Source: Chara braunii (lineage: Eukaryota > Streptophyta > Charophyceae > Charales > Characeae). Taken from it: a DNA stretch of 25,652 nucleotides. The stretch spans positions 25,722 through 51,373 of the forward strand of contig BFEA01000695.1 of assembly GCA_003427395.1 (NCBI GenBank), written 5' to 3'. How positions within the stretch are numbered: the stretch's first letter is position 1; each line of letters opens with the position of its first letter. A model generated the notes under the pieces. The model was not told where the DNA came from. It ran no database searches and saw nothing but the letters and a program-made list of their open reading frames with translations. Position numbers and translations under genes: made by a program. Shown in pieces: positions 7,686-17,950 of this stretch.

Positions 7686-8462
7686 AAGGCATTGAGTTTG
7701 GGCATTCGTCTTAGAAACAATGCCAACTCTTTGCCTTACTTATACACGAACTGGTTGCACAACTACTTCTCTCTTCTTTGGGCATATGACTAAGTCGTTC
7801 GTCTTAGAAACAATGCTTAGTCGCCCTGAACTGTTTAAATAGCCAAGTTATATATATTTCTCTGAACTTAACCTTCAAAAGTGAGCGTAGGGCTGAGCCA
7901 TTCGTCTTAGAAACAGTGCTCAGCCTGCCCAAGTTACCTTCAGTTATAACTCTCTTCATTTGTGATAACCATTCGTCTTATAAACAATGTCTGGCTAGCC
8001 TTGTTCTCATATATATATATATGACGATATATATATATATATATTTGACGATATATATATAAAATTATAGAGAATCTTATTCCTTTGTTCTCATTATAGT
8101 TATGCGGCCTCAGACTTGAGCCATTCATCTTAGAAACAATGTCCAGCCCTTTGGCTTGAACCTCCCTCAGAATAAAACAATAAAAAAGAGTTGAGTCATT
8201 CGTCTTAGAAACGATGCTCAACCCGTCAAGACCCAAAGATTGTTCAGAAACCACCCAAAATAAACAACGACCAGACGATTCATCTTGGAAACAATGTCTG
8301 GCCTCAAAATAAGTAGTCAGGCCATTCATCTTAGAAACAATGCCTGACACAATTAAATAAACACATCGACCAAGCCATTCATCTTAGAAACAATGCTTGG
8401 CCTTTCATAAAACAGAACGAAACACAGCAGTCAGACCATTCATCTTAGAAACAATGTCTGAC
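7686..8462 (+). ncRNA. ten-copy array of constant-loop, variable-stem hairpins
   Basis: Ten copies of the core ATTCRTCTTAGAAACAAT occur, with 12-nt loops starting at 7707, 7800, 7903, 7974, 8126, 8201, 8281, 8327, 8380 and 8441. In each, ATT/AAT (or a G-T variant) closes the loop, one unpaired base follows on the left, and then a stem of 6-8 bp. The stem sequence differs but its partner changes with it: GACTAAG/CTTAGTC (7788-7822), GGCTGAG/CTCAGCC (7891-7925), GTTGAG/CTCAAC (8190-8222), CCAGAC/GTCTGG (8271-8301), GTCAGGC/GCCTGAC (8316-8348), CCAAGC/GCTTGG (8370-8400), GTCAGAC/GTCTGAC (8430-8462). The first (7686-7737) has a longer interrupted stem with AAGGCA/TGCCTT outside. Copies 4 and 5 keep the loop but have lost stem pairing. 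The three closing-stem deviations are G-T pairs on this strand. Calling it an RNA element is inference; no known family is recognised. Confidence 0.55.
8009..8062. repeat. (AT)n with GACG interruptions
   Basis: Alternating AT runs are broken by GACG twice (near 8022 and 8047). It lies in the widest gap of the hairpin array, between copies 4 and 5, the two with degraded stems. Confidence 0.9.
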
Positions 8463-11400
8463 CCTATAAGACCCGTTCAAGTGCAAGCAAAACTGCCTTC
8501 CTCCCAACCTTCACCCCTGATGCAACCCCTTGGGACAATCTGCTTTCAGACAGACAAACAAAGCTGAAACTACTATTATACATTCATTCCTTTACTTCGT
8601 CTGATTTGTGTCCTGAAAGTCAAGCTAAAGGTCAAAATAAAGGTGCATGCGATACGTTCAGTCAATACATAGGGAGATATACAGATATGGGCTATACTGG
8701 GTTTATAGAAGAAAGCAATGGTTACCTTTCAATTCCCTGCCTCCAGAACTCCTCCTGAGTTCCGACAGAGCTCCCGCAATCGGTGGGGCGAACCTCCCAC
8801 AGAGCCCTTGGCATGGATTACGGGTTGCAATCCCGCCTGCCGCCTTCCTCTCAGAACCAATAGACTAGACTTAGAGTAAGAAGGGCAGATAGAGATAGAT
8901 TTGAGATTCTCAGATCCAAGAGAGGTGCACTCAGACTCGCAGGAGAGGGCCTTGAAGTCTTCTTTCGCCTGAGGGCCCCGCAATGGTGGCCAAGTGTAAT
9001 AGCTTGGTCAACCCCAAAGTCCAACTGCTGAGCCCAGTTCCCCTAACGAACTCCCAAACTGCAGTAACACCCTCCCTTAGTACGACAACAACCTTCCCTT
9101 CAGCCCAGTCACCTTCCCGTACTACCCCTTTGCTTCCTCACATGATGCTGCAACAGTACAGCCTCCAAACAGTCGTAGCCAGTCAACGCAGCAGTCTATA
9201 CCCAACCCAACAACTGTGTTAGCAGAGACCGGAGTTAAAACGAAATGCAGAACGCCTGGCTATTGGAGTTGCAAGAGCACCTTGGTGGCCAGAATGCATA
9301 GTAATGGTCAGCGCTGGCAGCAACCTTCCCTTCAGCCTAACCACCACTTCCCGTAACCTATCTGAACAGCTGCCGCTTTTGCTGTAGGCACAGCGCGCTC
9401 AGCAGCACAGTTTTGCGCAGCAACCACAACAATCCGTAGTAAGTACAACAAACGCTGGAAATAGAGGCACAATCGAAGCAACCTTCGGCTCGCACAGCAG
9501 CAACTCAACATTGAACATCACGATAGCTGGATTGCACAGCAACCGTAGCGGCCAGAACAGTCGCAACAGTGAACTTCAGCAGCGGGCACAGTCGTAGCTG
9601 CTTCGTAGCAAAAAACAGCGAATGGTAATTTGCACAGGCCCCGTGAGTCGGTGGCTTACCAACAGTAGCCCAGTAAACCGTAATTCGGCAAACCCAATAG
9701 ACCAGCAACTTCAGATCTCAACCAGAAGGCTGCTTGGACTGTAGGTGACTCTCCCTCCAAGACTAGTCCCAACGACATAGACAGAGTATACCTCACTGTC
9801 CAACTTAAACCCCACCGTATGCGCCTGCTTACTTGTCAGCAAACAGTATGCCCGTCTACTCCCAGCTTCGCAAGCCCACGCCACCTGTTCAACCACTCCC
9901 CACTGTCAAGTGGGCAAGGTATCAGTTTGTCAGCCCAACATGCACCTTGCCGTTGGCCCATTGCCGCTTTGGCCGATGGGATGGGCCACGCGCTGGCTAT
10001 CAAGTAACCCCCCACCCCCTTCAATTACCTCAAAGAGGTGATCGGGGCAGCACCAAGGTCGACCGACACAAGTACTGACCCCTTGACGATGGGCCCACGG
10101 GTTGTTCGAGAGTGTGGCGGTCAACACCTTTTCCAAGTCAAGCCTACTGCCGTGCCGAACCTGGCAATTGGAGACAAACTCACCGGATATAACGATGGAG
10201 CATAACACTTATAATCACTACCGAAAACCGCATAAATTTCACCCATGAGAAACCAACTCGCTTGGTGAGGAAGATCACGGCCTGTCGCAGGAGGAGATCT
10301 TCACGCCAGGGGCCAACATCAAAGGAAGGGGATGATGATCTCCACATGATTCAGCACGATCCTTATCAGAAACCCGGCCAATGAGCTGTTGATGCCGACC
10401 ATTACGAAGAGAATGCTTGCGACAACACGTCCAAACATGCTACTATGGGCCCCATCTTACTACTCACCCAATAAGCAAAGTGAGAATGAATCTTCCACTA
10501 AAAGACGGAAAGATACATCACACTATGCTGCAGCTCACTTTTACCGGGCAAAAGAATTGATCCGTTAATCCCAAAAACCAGCCCCCTTCGCTCGATCCCA
10601 TTGAAAGCCGATGGAAGCCTTCGCCTCCTACTTGTGCCATATCCTAACTTTTGCACCTCCCTGCGCAGCCCACTTCTGTGCTAACACCAAATTTACTAAC
10701 TCTCGTGCTAATCTGACTTCGTCGTTAGATTCGCCCGACTTTAGAACCCCCGGAATAAATCTTGGCTCACTCGATTCCATCAAGGCCCAAGAGAACTACG
10801 AGTTTTTTTGACCCTCCGTATCCACTCCTTCTGCCATCTCCGCGCACCTACTTCTCTTCTGGCACTCTAGGTACTACCCTTCTTCCAAATCTAAGCTCGC
10901 CAATCGCTTCGCCCAAGGTTAGAACCCCAAGATCGGTTCCTCCCTCGCTCGACTCCGTTAAGGATCGAGCGAGCCCTACATCTCCCGCTGCGCCTTGCTC
11001 TGTCTCTTCGCCATCTCCAACTCTTCCTTACTCCACGTGCATTGGATACGAAAGCGCGTCTTGTTTCATTCCCTCTCCTCTGGTCTCTGTCTTCTTACTT
11101 CTCTCTGGTATTAATCGCAGTATCCGATCACAACAGTCTAATAGCGCCCAGCGCTTCGGTTTAGCGCCTGTGCCGCCTGCGTAGCGCCCATCCATCTCCA
11201 CCATCACCCGTCTGCTTTCCTGGTGTGTGCTCGACGTGCTACTGAGTTCGGGTCTGCCTCACTCCCTCACTCCTTGTTAGAGCCCGTTGAACAACGCGCC
11301 CCGACCCGAGAGCACATTGCGATCCGGCAAGCATCGTGGCTCGATAGCGCACTATCCCACGGAACATTTGTACGGGAGACAGACGGAAACAACAACCGCT

Positions 11401-12343
11401 AACGGGAAGTCGGAGCACTGTCGAAACGTACTTCTTATTCTTGCGCACGGGCCAAGCTAATATAGCGTTTCAATCGGATGTCCCGAAGGACCTAGCCGCG
11501 GTAGCGCCCCGTATGCCTACCGAGCCCTGAGTGACCCTGGGCACTCAGAAGGTCAGGTTCTATCCTCTGGGTCCTTGGCTTGCCAGCCGGTCTCGGAACC
11601 GGTATCGGCCCGTACTTCATGGGAGGAGAAATAATCAAAAAATAAAAATAAAATAAATAATAGGGATACGGCAGCTTAAACGGCACAGACCGGGGGCGAG
11701 GGGGCGGGACCCATTTGCACTTCCTTGGTCCTGTCAAGCGGGCCCGCAACCGGACTTCCCCAACAAAACTAAGGGGGATAGTCTCGCGGGACCCTCAACC
11801 CCTCAGGCCCTTCAACACTCCGCCACTCCCGTGCTGCCGCCTGCTGGCCTCGATCCTCACAACTCCGCAATAACAGTCCAGTGTCGTAACCTATAGGGCT
11901 AAGCCCAAGCCTGAGACCAGCAGGCCCGGAAACCCCATATATGAAGCAGCGCAATGCCGCGCTTGGGCCAAAACTCGACCTGGGCCTCCTATCTACACCG
12001 CGGCCATGCGTGCAGCCGCCAGGCTTCCGCACCAGCTTGCGCAAACTGTGTCCTGACTACTGCGTGCGCCATCCCTCATGCCAAGACTACTGTCGGTCAA
12101 ACATGTGGGACAAAACCAAAACGAGAACTTTCAAATTCTTATCTTATTCTAGCATCTAAAATTTCATGCCCCGAGCATCACGATCCACAACCAAAAATAA
12201 AAGATCACACGCGCGTCTTGAACTTACTCGCTCACACACCCTATATCCTAGCCAATGTAGGTTACAAACGTGGCCACGCCTCGCGTTGTACACTCGGATT
12301 TTAATCCAAACTTATTTTCTGTCACTTGCAAAACCCAGGGCGG
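8463..12343 (+). other. 3.9 kb without recognisable genes
   Basis: Frames of up to 140 codons exist (for example 10762-11184), but they are proline/serine-rich, match nothing known and are not convincing. Visible structure: a repeated CAACCTTCCCTTCAGCC box at about 9089 and 9321; perfect hairpins CCCACT/AGTGGG near 9898-9913, ACCAA/TTGGT near 10252-10266, AGCGC/GCGCT near 11145 and CTGAGTG/CACTCAG 11527-11548; and the 178-bp repeat described separately. Base composition turns C-rich after about 8700. It may be the continuation of the hairpin-rich tract or several decayed elements. Confidence 0.5.
10570..11040 (+). repeat. degenerate tandem repeat of about 175 bp, three copies
   Basis: The box AGAACCCC followed 20-30 bp later by CTCRCTCGAYTCC recurs at about 10743 and 10920, with a weaker CTTCGCTCGATCCC copy near 10588. 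Downstream blocks also align loosely (CGCAGCCCACTTCTGTG against CGCACCTACTTCTCTTC). Copies are well diverged. The third holds a perfect 9-bp hairpin, CTCGCTCGA/TCGAGCGAG at 10944-10973. Confidence 0.6.
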
Positions 12344-12361
12344 ATACCCTTGTAAGGGTAT
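12344..12361. repeat. perfect 8-bp inverted repeat
   Basis: ATACCCTT-GT-AAGGGTAT, an 18-bp perfect hairpin with a 2-nt loop. It stands alone near the right end of the hairpin-rich tract. Confidence 0.9.
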
Positions 12362-12369
12362 TCGTGCCG

Positions 12370-12440
12370 ACAACGCTAGTAGTAGTCTTAAGTGCTGGGC
12401 GCTAGTAGCGTTAGTAATAGTCTTCAGCTTTGGGCGCCAT
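12370..12440 (+). repeat. roughly 40-bp tandem duplication
   Basis: AACGCTAGTAGTAGTCTTAA...GGGCGC (12370-12400) is followed by AGCGTTAGTAATAGTCTTCA...GGGCGC (12407-12437). The two copies differ at several positions. A short GA run follows at about 12460. Confidence 0.7.
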
Positions 12441-13304
12441 AGGAGCTAGAGTAGTACTAGAGAGAGAGAGATTGGGCGGAGGCCAGGGGTACTTACCTGC
12501 AGCGCCATAGCTCCAGCTTCGCCTTCGGGGTACCTGCAGTACAGCGCCATCTTCACAGGTTAGTACCTGGCATATGAGAGAGAGAGAGTTTTTATTCTTC
12601 CTCTTCTCAGTCCACCATCTCCCTCTCACCCTCTTGCTACCTGACTTCACTGCATCAGCAGACTACGAGAGAAAGAGAGAGAGCTTGGTGACATTTGGAT
12701 CCAGACTCGACATTTGGGCTTCAAACATTTTGACGAGGGATTATTTGGGACTTGTGACAAAGACTTGGTGTTGACGACATTCCCATCTCTCCCCCTCTTC
12801 TTCGTTTGTTCCCCTCCTCTTCGTCTGTGCATGATCAGGGCCTGGCGCCTTCTTCCTGTGTATAGCGCCAGGTCTCCTCACACCTTGTGATGAGAATGAT
12901 GTATGTTTAGTCTGCGTTGCAACATTGATTGGGCTAGTCATTGATATTCTAGCATTCTGCTACGCTGTCTTGCACTACGTGATAGAGGTCGGTCTCGGTC
13001 AGGTCAAGACTTGTATCTAAGTCTTCCCTGCGCTATAAAGCACCATTTTTGTATGTATCAGAATGTACACTGCTTGTTGAGATTTCACTTGCACTGCATT
13101 GTCCATTCAGTCCTTTTTATCACATTGCGGATCCTCGGTTATCATGTACATCGCCCAACTGGACATGTAACAGAGAGAGAGGGCAAGAGTGAGTCGAGGA
13201 GAGAGGAGGTCACCTACCTAGTTGAGGATGCTGGATTTGGGTTGCTGAACTTGTGTAGATTGAATGAACGCAGAAAAGCGCGGTTGAGCGCTTGGTGGCT
13301 GGAA
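12441..13304. other. unassigned stretch with short GA runs
   Basis: Three short (GA)n runs lie at about 12460, 12573 and 12668, plus a CAGCGCCAT box at 12500 and 12541. A minus-strand CAGGTAAGTACC, a perfect splice-donor consensus, is at about 12488-12499, and an AAGCGC/GCGCTT hairpin at 13276-13293. No coding sequence was recognised. Confidence 0.4.
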
Positions 13305-13925
13305 TTTTTATTTTTATTTTTTTATTATTATTTTTTTTTTTTAAAGGAAAACAGGGCCTTATGGTCCTAGCTCCTTCTATTCTGGGGAGCATCAGTCCGG
13401 TTCCTATTCGAGCGTCAAGTCACAATACACATTACATCAATGAAAACTCAGCCACGCTTCCTTCCGTCAGGCCGAAGGACCCCTGAACAGCATTGATTAC
13501 TCCACCGCAGTGGAGGATTAACTGTCAGCTTGCCCTGCCCCTCTCTTCCCGCACAGACATGGTATCCAGATCTGCCAGATAGCACCTTTGCCCCTAGGAA
13601 GAGTTCATCCTTTGTCCATGCCGACCTATTCCATTCATCACCCACCGCCCTGTCCCTTGGTATGAACGACCAGATCACCTTAAACACTAAACCCTCAGCC
13701 AGTGTTCCTATCTTCTGAAATGTCGACCTTGGGTGCTGGCAGAATTCCGTTTATTTCCAGACCACTGTGACCGAACTTCCTCTGCAACCCCCGTTCATGT
13801 ACCATTTCTACCCCTTCTCCGACTTGTCCTCCCTTCTCCCACGTTCCCTCTTTGTATGTGCGCCTTGGATCTCTAGCAAATTGTAAGTATCCCCTTGCGT
13901 TCTAAGAAGTGGCTATACTCTCTAA

Positions 13926-14262
13926 CGTTGTCTGCTGTTGAAATCCCTTTTCTGGAATTGAATTATGCCAGTCTTTCCAGCATATTCGATCTTGCTGCTG
14001 TTCTGCAACCTTGCCATTTGAGTCAGCCTTTTTTCGCACTCTTCGCACTCTTCTACCTTCCAGAAACATACTTCCATTCCCGGCTGTGCCTTCCCTAAAG
14101 TAATGGTATAGGTACACCGTTTCCTCTTCAAGATTCTGGTCCGGGGGTGCCTTGCCCTTGCGCAGTTAGTCCCTGCCAAATACTTCTTCCCGAGTTGGAG
14201 TTGTGCCTGTCCTTCCAGTAGATGCGGTCGTCTTGTAGATCAGCAACTTTCCCTTTGATCAA
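13926..14262 (-). repeat. diverged 90-bp duplication in the LINE 3' region
   Basis: Bases 13926-14017 and 14165-14262 align over about 90 bp, sharing blocks such as TCTTTCCAG against TCCTTCCAG, GATCTTGC against GGTCGTC and GCAACCTTGCC against GCAACTTTCCC. They are about 238 bp apart in the same orientation. The duplication straddles the ORF2 stop and looks like an old family feature rather than a recent event. Confidence 0.6.
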
Positions 14263-14935
14263 CCATATCCTGCTGAACTTCAGTCTCGCCTTCTTTCGCT
14301 GTTCCTCATCCTCTGACCATGATAGCTTGATTTTCTGCCAACGACATAAGATTTTCGCCTGTATCATTGCTTTCGTCTCCAGCCAAATCATCTCTCGTGA
14401 GTTGGACACTCCTTCGATCGTTTTGCTGCATCTTTCCTTCCATATGATCCATAGTGTCACCTTCCTGATGAGTCCATACCAAATCTTTTCCGCTTTCCGG
14501 AGTTGTTCAGGGATGTTAGTCAGAAGGAGAAGTTGGATGGGTTGTTCAGGGAAAGGAGTCGGAAAAAGGGAGTCCCATAGGGTCGAGGCTCGTGCCCAGA
14601 ACTCTGTCGCCTCCCTATAGTGTATTAAGCAATGCACTATATCCTCTACAACTCCTTCCGTACATACTTTGCATTGATCGGAACTGTCGGGGTCTGAACC
14701 CTTCCGCCTCACGTGTAGCCACTGGTTAACTGGTAATGCCGCATATATAATCAGCCATTGGAGGCTTTTGATTTTGATTGGTCTGATCGTTTTATAAATC
14801 TTCCACGGGATCTGTGTGATATTGTCTGCTTCCTGTCCTATTAGCTTCTGCCACCTGGCCTTGATCACCGGTTTTGGGTCTTTTGTTTTTAGTAGTAGCT
14901 CATACCCAAATTTGACCGTGTAGTCCTAAGATTAA
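14128..14935 (-). pseudogene. LINE ORF2 C-terminus with zf-RVT domain
   Basis: A minus-strand frame open for about 265 codons, beginning after a stop near 14932 and ending at 14128. The RWQKL and WKIYKTIRPIKIKSLQWLI region is followed by LPVNQWLHVRRKG and the zinc-binding pattern CKVCTEGVVEDIVHCLIHY (Cys-x2-Cys, then His-x3-His). Next come the FWARASTLWDSLFP and WIIWKERC stretches. This is the zinc-binding reverse-transcriptase-associated domain found C-terminal to the RT in plant LINEs, thought to bind the element RNA. The endonuclease and RT catalytic domains are absent, so it cannot function alone. The frame is unusually intact compared with the other relics here, suggesting a younger insertion. 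Confidence 0.85.
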
Positions 14936-15613
14936 GGCCGACAATATGAGATCTGGAGTTTGACAGTGGGGTTGGAGGCCGAAGAGGAAGTGGCCATGGC
15001 GGGGGATGTTTGAGTACGTAGCTGCATGCGTGGAGCGAATTCCTGGAGTGAATTCGTGGAGTGAATTTGTGAAGCGTCATCAAAGGAATGTTCGCAACTG
15101 AAGTGTATTGCCCCCATAAGCCCTGCATTTGCTTTCATGAATGAATGAGTGTCGTGTGTACCTTCCCACATCTTGGTGTCACTGCTGTTGGACAAAACAC
15201 TTGGTGACGTATCCGATTTTGTCTTGAGTCAGCATCTTGTCAGACACGAGTATGAAGTAGGTCGTGTCTAGTATAGAAGCTTGGCAGCTGGATGACTCGA
15301 CCGTAAATAGGAAGCATGGGTATGGGCGGCAAGCGCTCGTAAAACCACTCGTCTAACCCTAGGACTGGTACTAACCGACATACGATCGAACCGGAGCTGA
15401 CGCAATGAGGAGCTATAAGTCTTGAGAGCGAACCTTCAGATCCTGGGTGGGCGATGTCTTGTCTGCTTCGTTAAAGAATTCCTGAGGTCCTTGCCGACTG
15501 ACCTTAAATTGTTGGTTGCCCACCAGCCTGACGGAGTAGCTGTAGTGAGATTGTGGAGGGAAAGAACTGGTGAGGAGGTGGAGGTTACTTACCTGTGCTT
15601 TTGATCACCATGG
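14936..15613. other. unassigned stretch upstream of the plus-strand gag
   Basis: It should hold the 5' LTR and leader of the gypsy element whose gag follows, but no LTR border or primer-binding site was recognised. It includes three 13-bp tandem copies of TGGAGYGAATTYS at 15031-15069. A minus-strand CACAGGTAAGTAAC donor-like site is at about 15584-15597. A 60-codon plus frame at 15422-15604 (VKEFLRSLPTDLKLLVAHQP) could be a gag or host fragment. Confidence 0.35.
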
Positions 15614-16708
15614 ATGACTACTCAATGTTTGCATTCTTTACCTTGCTCGTGCTCAGTCCTCGGCTTCTTGTTCCCTCTTGGGTTCCACCGGACATGTAGT
15701 GTGGGTGTGACCCTGAGATCCGGTAGGGCCACAAAACCGAAAACCACTACAAATCAGGCAGAAATTGATAGGAAGGAGAAGAAAATGAAGGAGGAGAAAG
15801 AGAGAAAGAAGATGGAGGAGAAAGAAAAGATTGAGAAAGAGATGAGAAGGAAGGAGGAAGAAGAAAAAAGGAATTGGAAGAAGAGAAGGAAGGTGGAGAG
15901 GAGAAGAACCAGACCAGGAGGGGAGGAGGTGGCTGAGAGCAGCCATGCGAGTGAGATAAGGCTGTGGTGGGTGGAAGATATAGACTGGGTGGCGAGATTC
16001 GGATACCGTACAAAGATGTTGGAGGAAGAATGCATTTACAATTAAGATGGTGTCTACTGCTGAGGATGAGGAGAGGGTTATATTGCTGGAGGAAAGGAGG
16101 AGCATCCTTGATCAGCGTTTACTTTATCAAAAGAGGAAAGAGTATGATGAGAAGAAGAGACATAGAGAAGAATAGGAAAGACTCCAAGCCTTGTTGAAAG
16201 AGCAGAAAGGTAAAAATGTAGATGTCAAGGAAAACATAAGCCTCATCGCCGATGCGCTGTTGCACACCGCCCAAGAACTCGCTGTGTTACAAAAGTTTGT
16301 TGGGAAGTTGGAGAGACACCAAGAGGAATTCCAGGGTACCTGAAATTAATTTGTCTTTGCCACATGGTCGATAAGCGGATCCTTGATTACGCCAACCAGC
16401 TGGACGGACTCTTCGCCCAGAAGTTGACTGACAGCATCATGTCCGTAGCCTTAGGAGGTGGTGATGGTGGAGATGATGGAGATGATGATAAAAAAGGAAA
16501 GGGTCCCAAGGGGAAGATGGGAAAAAAGGTAGGAGACAAGTTTGATGGAGGAGAACGCATAGAGAAGAAGATAAAGGTCAAGGTCCCTTGGACGTACATT
16601 GGGAAGAGGGAGGAGAGCATTCTTCATTGGGAGGCAGCGATGGACACATACTTGTATGTGCAATTGATTCTGTATTTGAACCGCGTACTTATGGCAATTT
16701 TGTGCCTA
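15614..16708 (+). pseudogene. Ty3/gypsy gag, interrupted
   Basis: The nucleocapsid precursor of a plus-strand gypsy element. After GVTLRSGRATKPK near 15700 comes a highly charged Lys/Glu coiled coil (15760-15900). The frame shifts near 16030 into FTIKMVSTAEDEERVILLEE, continues through one TAG at 16173 to EEFQGT at 16340, shifts again at about 16350 and resumes with MVDKRILDYANQLDGLFAQK. An acidic GGDDGDD patch leads to the start of the capsid domain, VPWTYIGKREESILHWEAAM near 16590-16640. The capsid is cut at 16708 by the LTR of a minus-strand element. The matching pol is probably that at 22210 and beyond, same orientation. No zinc knuckle remains. Confidence 0.75.
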
Positions 16709-17935
16709 TGTTATGATCCTGGCCAATTTTGAGATACACATTCATCAGATAGTACAATGCCGTCTAATTGCAGAAGGAAATGAATGAACTTAGGAGGAGA
16801 GAGAAGATTGGAAGAAGAAGAAGTAAGAAAGAAGATGAAGATGATGTATCCCAACATAGACAAATGACAAAGCTCTTCTTCTTCGCTCAACCCTCTCTTC
16901 CTCCTTATCTCCTCCTCTCTTATTCACACAAGAAATAGTAATACAATGTTGGATAGCTGAACCAGAATCAAAGTCCAGATCCCTCTTTTACTGCAGGTAT
17001 CACTTGAGGTCCACCATAGTCATGGCCGCCTCTCCCATTCTTCACTGTCATAGGCTGAGGCTATGGCGAACTACTCGGCCTTGCCCAGATGTCCGAAGGA
17101 GAAACCAAAGTAGATATGGCTACCCTAGCTCGGGCCACCATGCCTGACTCTTCCTAGAAGCGTCTTGGTGTAGCTCAACCCCAGCTGGGGCCTTCCTGCT
17201 GCAGCGCCCACCAAGGTGATGAAGATGGCTGCCACCATAGCCAAGTAAGTACCTCTGGCGCTCCTCCCCCTTCCTGTCCTTCTTCCTCCTTCGAGTCCTT
17301 GCTTCTTCCTCAGCAGCGCTGCTCCAGCCAGCGATCCAACCAGTGTGTCACCAAACTTGCACACCGACAATGAGGCTGGGCTCTTCGCCCGACCTGGAGA
17401 TATAGCGGCCTGCTTGCCTCTTGGGCGGTGACGTCCAGGCCGCTCGGCCTTCCCAGGTTGGTACCTCCTCGCTTTTGGAGGGAAACATCATTGCAAACTC
17501 TAATATTGCCCGTACAAGCCCTAGACTCAGACTGGTTGGATTGGTACCCGCCTAGACCTGACCTACAACTACCGGGCCTCTTCAAAATGCCACTTTTGTC
17601 TTCTTCTGCTCGGTCTCCAGTACCCGCACATCTACCTCTTCAGGGTGCGGTAACGGCCTACCTGCTACTTGAGTGTTTTCCCCGCTGCAATCCCTCAATG
17701 TCACGGCCACAGGTAAGTACAGGCCCTGAGGGCCCAACGAAAGAACAAGTGCCCTTGTGGGCCACACACACACTCAAGCCAACCAGCACTTAGACAGACA
17801 TGCAGTCCAGCAAGCGTGCATACACAGACTTAGAGAACTTTGTAGCAAGCGGGGAACTCAGCAAGGCATTCAGTCTATGAGCGAAACTAAAAAATCAGTT
17901 GTGTGCTTCAGTCCCTGTTTGGTCGGGTCATCACA
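16709..17935 (-). mobile_element. LTR of the minus-strand Ty3/gypsy chromovirus (3' LTR)
   Basis: In minus sense the LTR starts TGTGATGACCC at 17935, immediately after the purine-rich tract and pol stop codon, and ends GGATCATAACA at 16709. The two ends form the short imperfect inverted repeat (TGTgATGAcCC against TGTtATGAtCC) expected of LTRs. The length is 1,227 bp. It is GA/CT-rich near the inner end and contains a palindromic GGCCCTGAGGGCC near 17724. A consensus splice donor CAGGTAAGTAC lies on the opposite strand near 17711. The partner 5' LTR is absent from the window, so no target-site duplication can be checked. Confidence 0.65.
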
Positions 17936-17950
17936 CTACTCCCCCCTCGA
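17936..17950 (-). promoter_or_regulatory. polypurine tract
   Basis: On the minus strand CTCGAGGGGGGAGTAG runs directly into the LTR. It is the expected primer site for plus-strand DNA synthesis, and its last three bases are the pol stop codon. Confidence 0.75.

Larger units (their letters stand above)
13305..14935 (-). mobile_element. 5'-truncated LINE (non-LTR retrotransposon)
   Basis: On the minus strand the element runs from a truncated ORF2 end at about 14935 through a 3' untranslated region to an A-rich tail, seen here as T-rich sequence at 13305-13342. The tail is interrupted by A and AT on its distal side, as in old tails. Only the last part of ORF2 is present, the usual outcome of incomplete target-primed reverse transcription. 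No target-site duplication was spotted at the two ends, which is expected for an old copy. Confidence 0.75.

Noticed and set aside
7686-8462. CRISPR-like array of regularly repeated short motifs
   Set aside because: Spacing is irregular (46-152 bp), repeats are imperfect, the DNA is eukaryotic in type and there are no cas genes. The conserved part is a hairpin loop, not a full repeat.
10762-11184. 140-codon plus frame rich in Pro and Ser
   Set aside because: It spans a degenerate tandem repeat and a hairpin, has no known motif and its composition follows the C-rich base content; not supported as a gene.
13448-13720. Minus-strand frame of 79 codons near the LINE tail
   Set aside because: It lies between the ORF2 stop and the poly(A) tail, where LINE 3' untranslated sequence is expected, and shows no domain.
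15653-16105. Minus-strand open frames opposite gag (Ser/Leu/Phe-rich)
   Set aside because: They are antisense images of the Lys/Glu-rich coiled coil; the plus frame carries the recognisable gag motifs.
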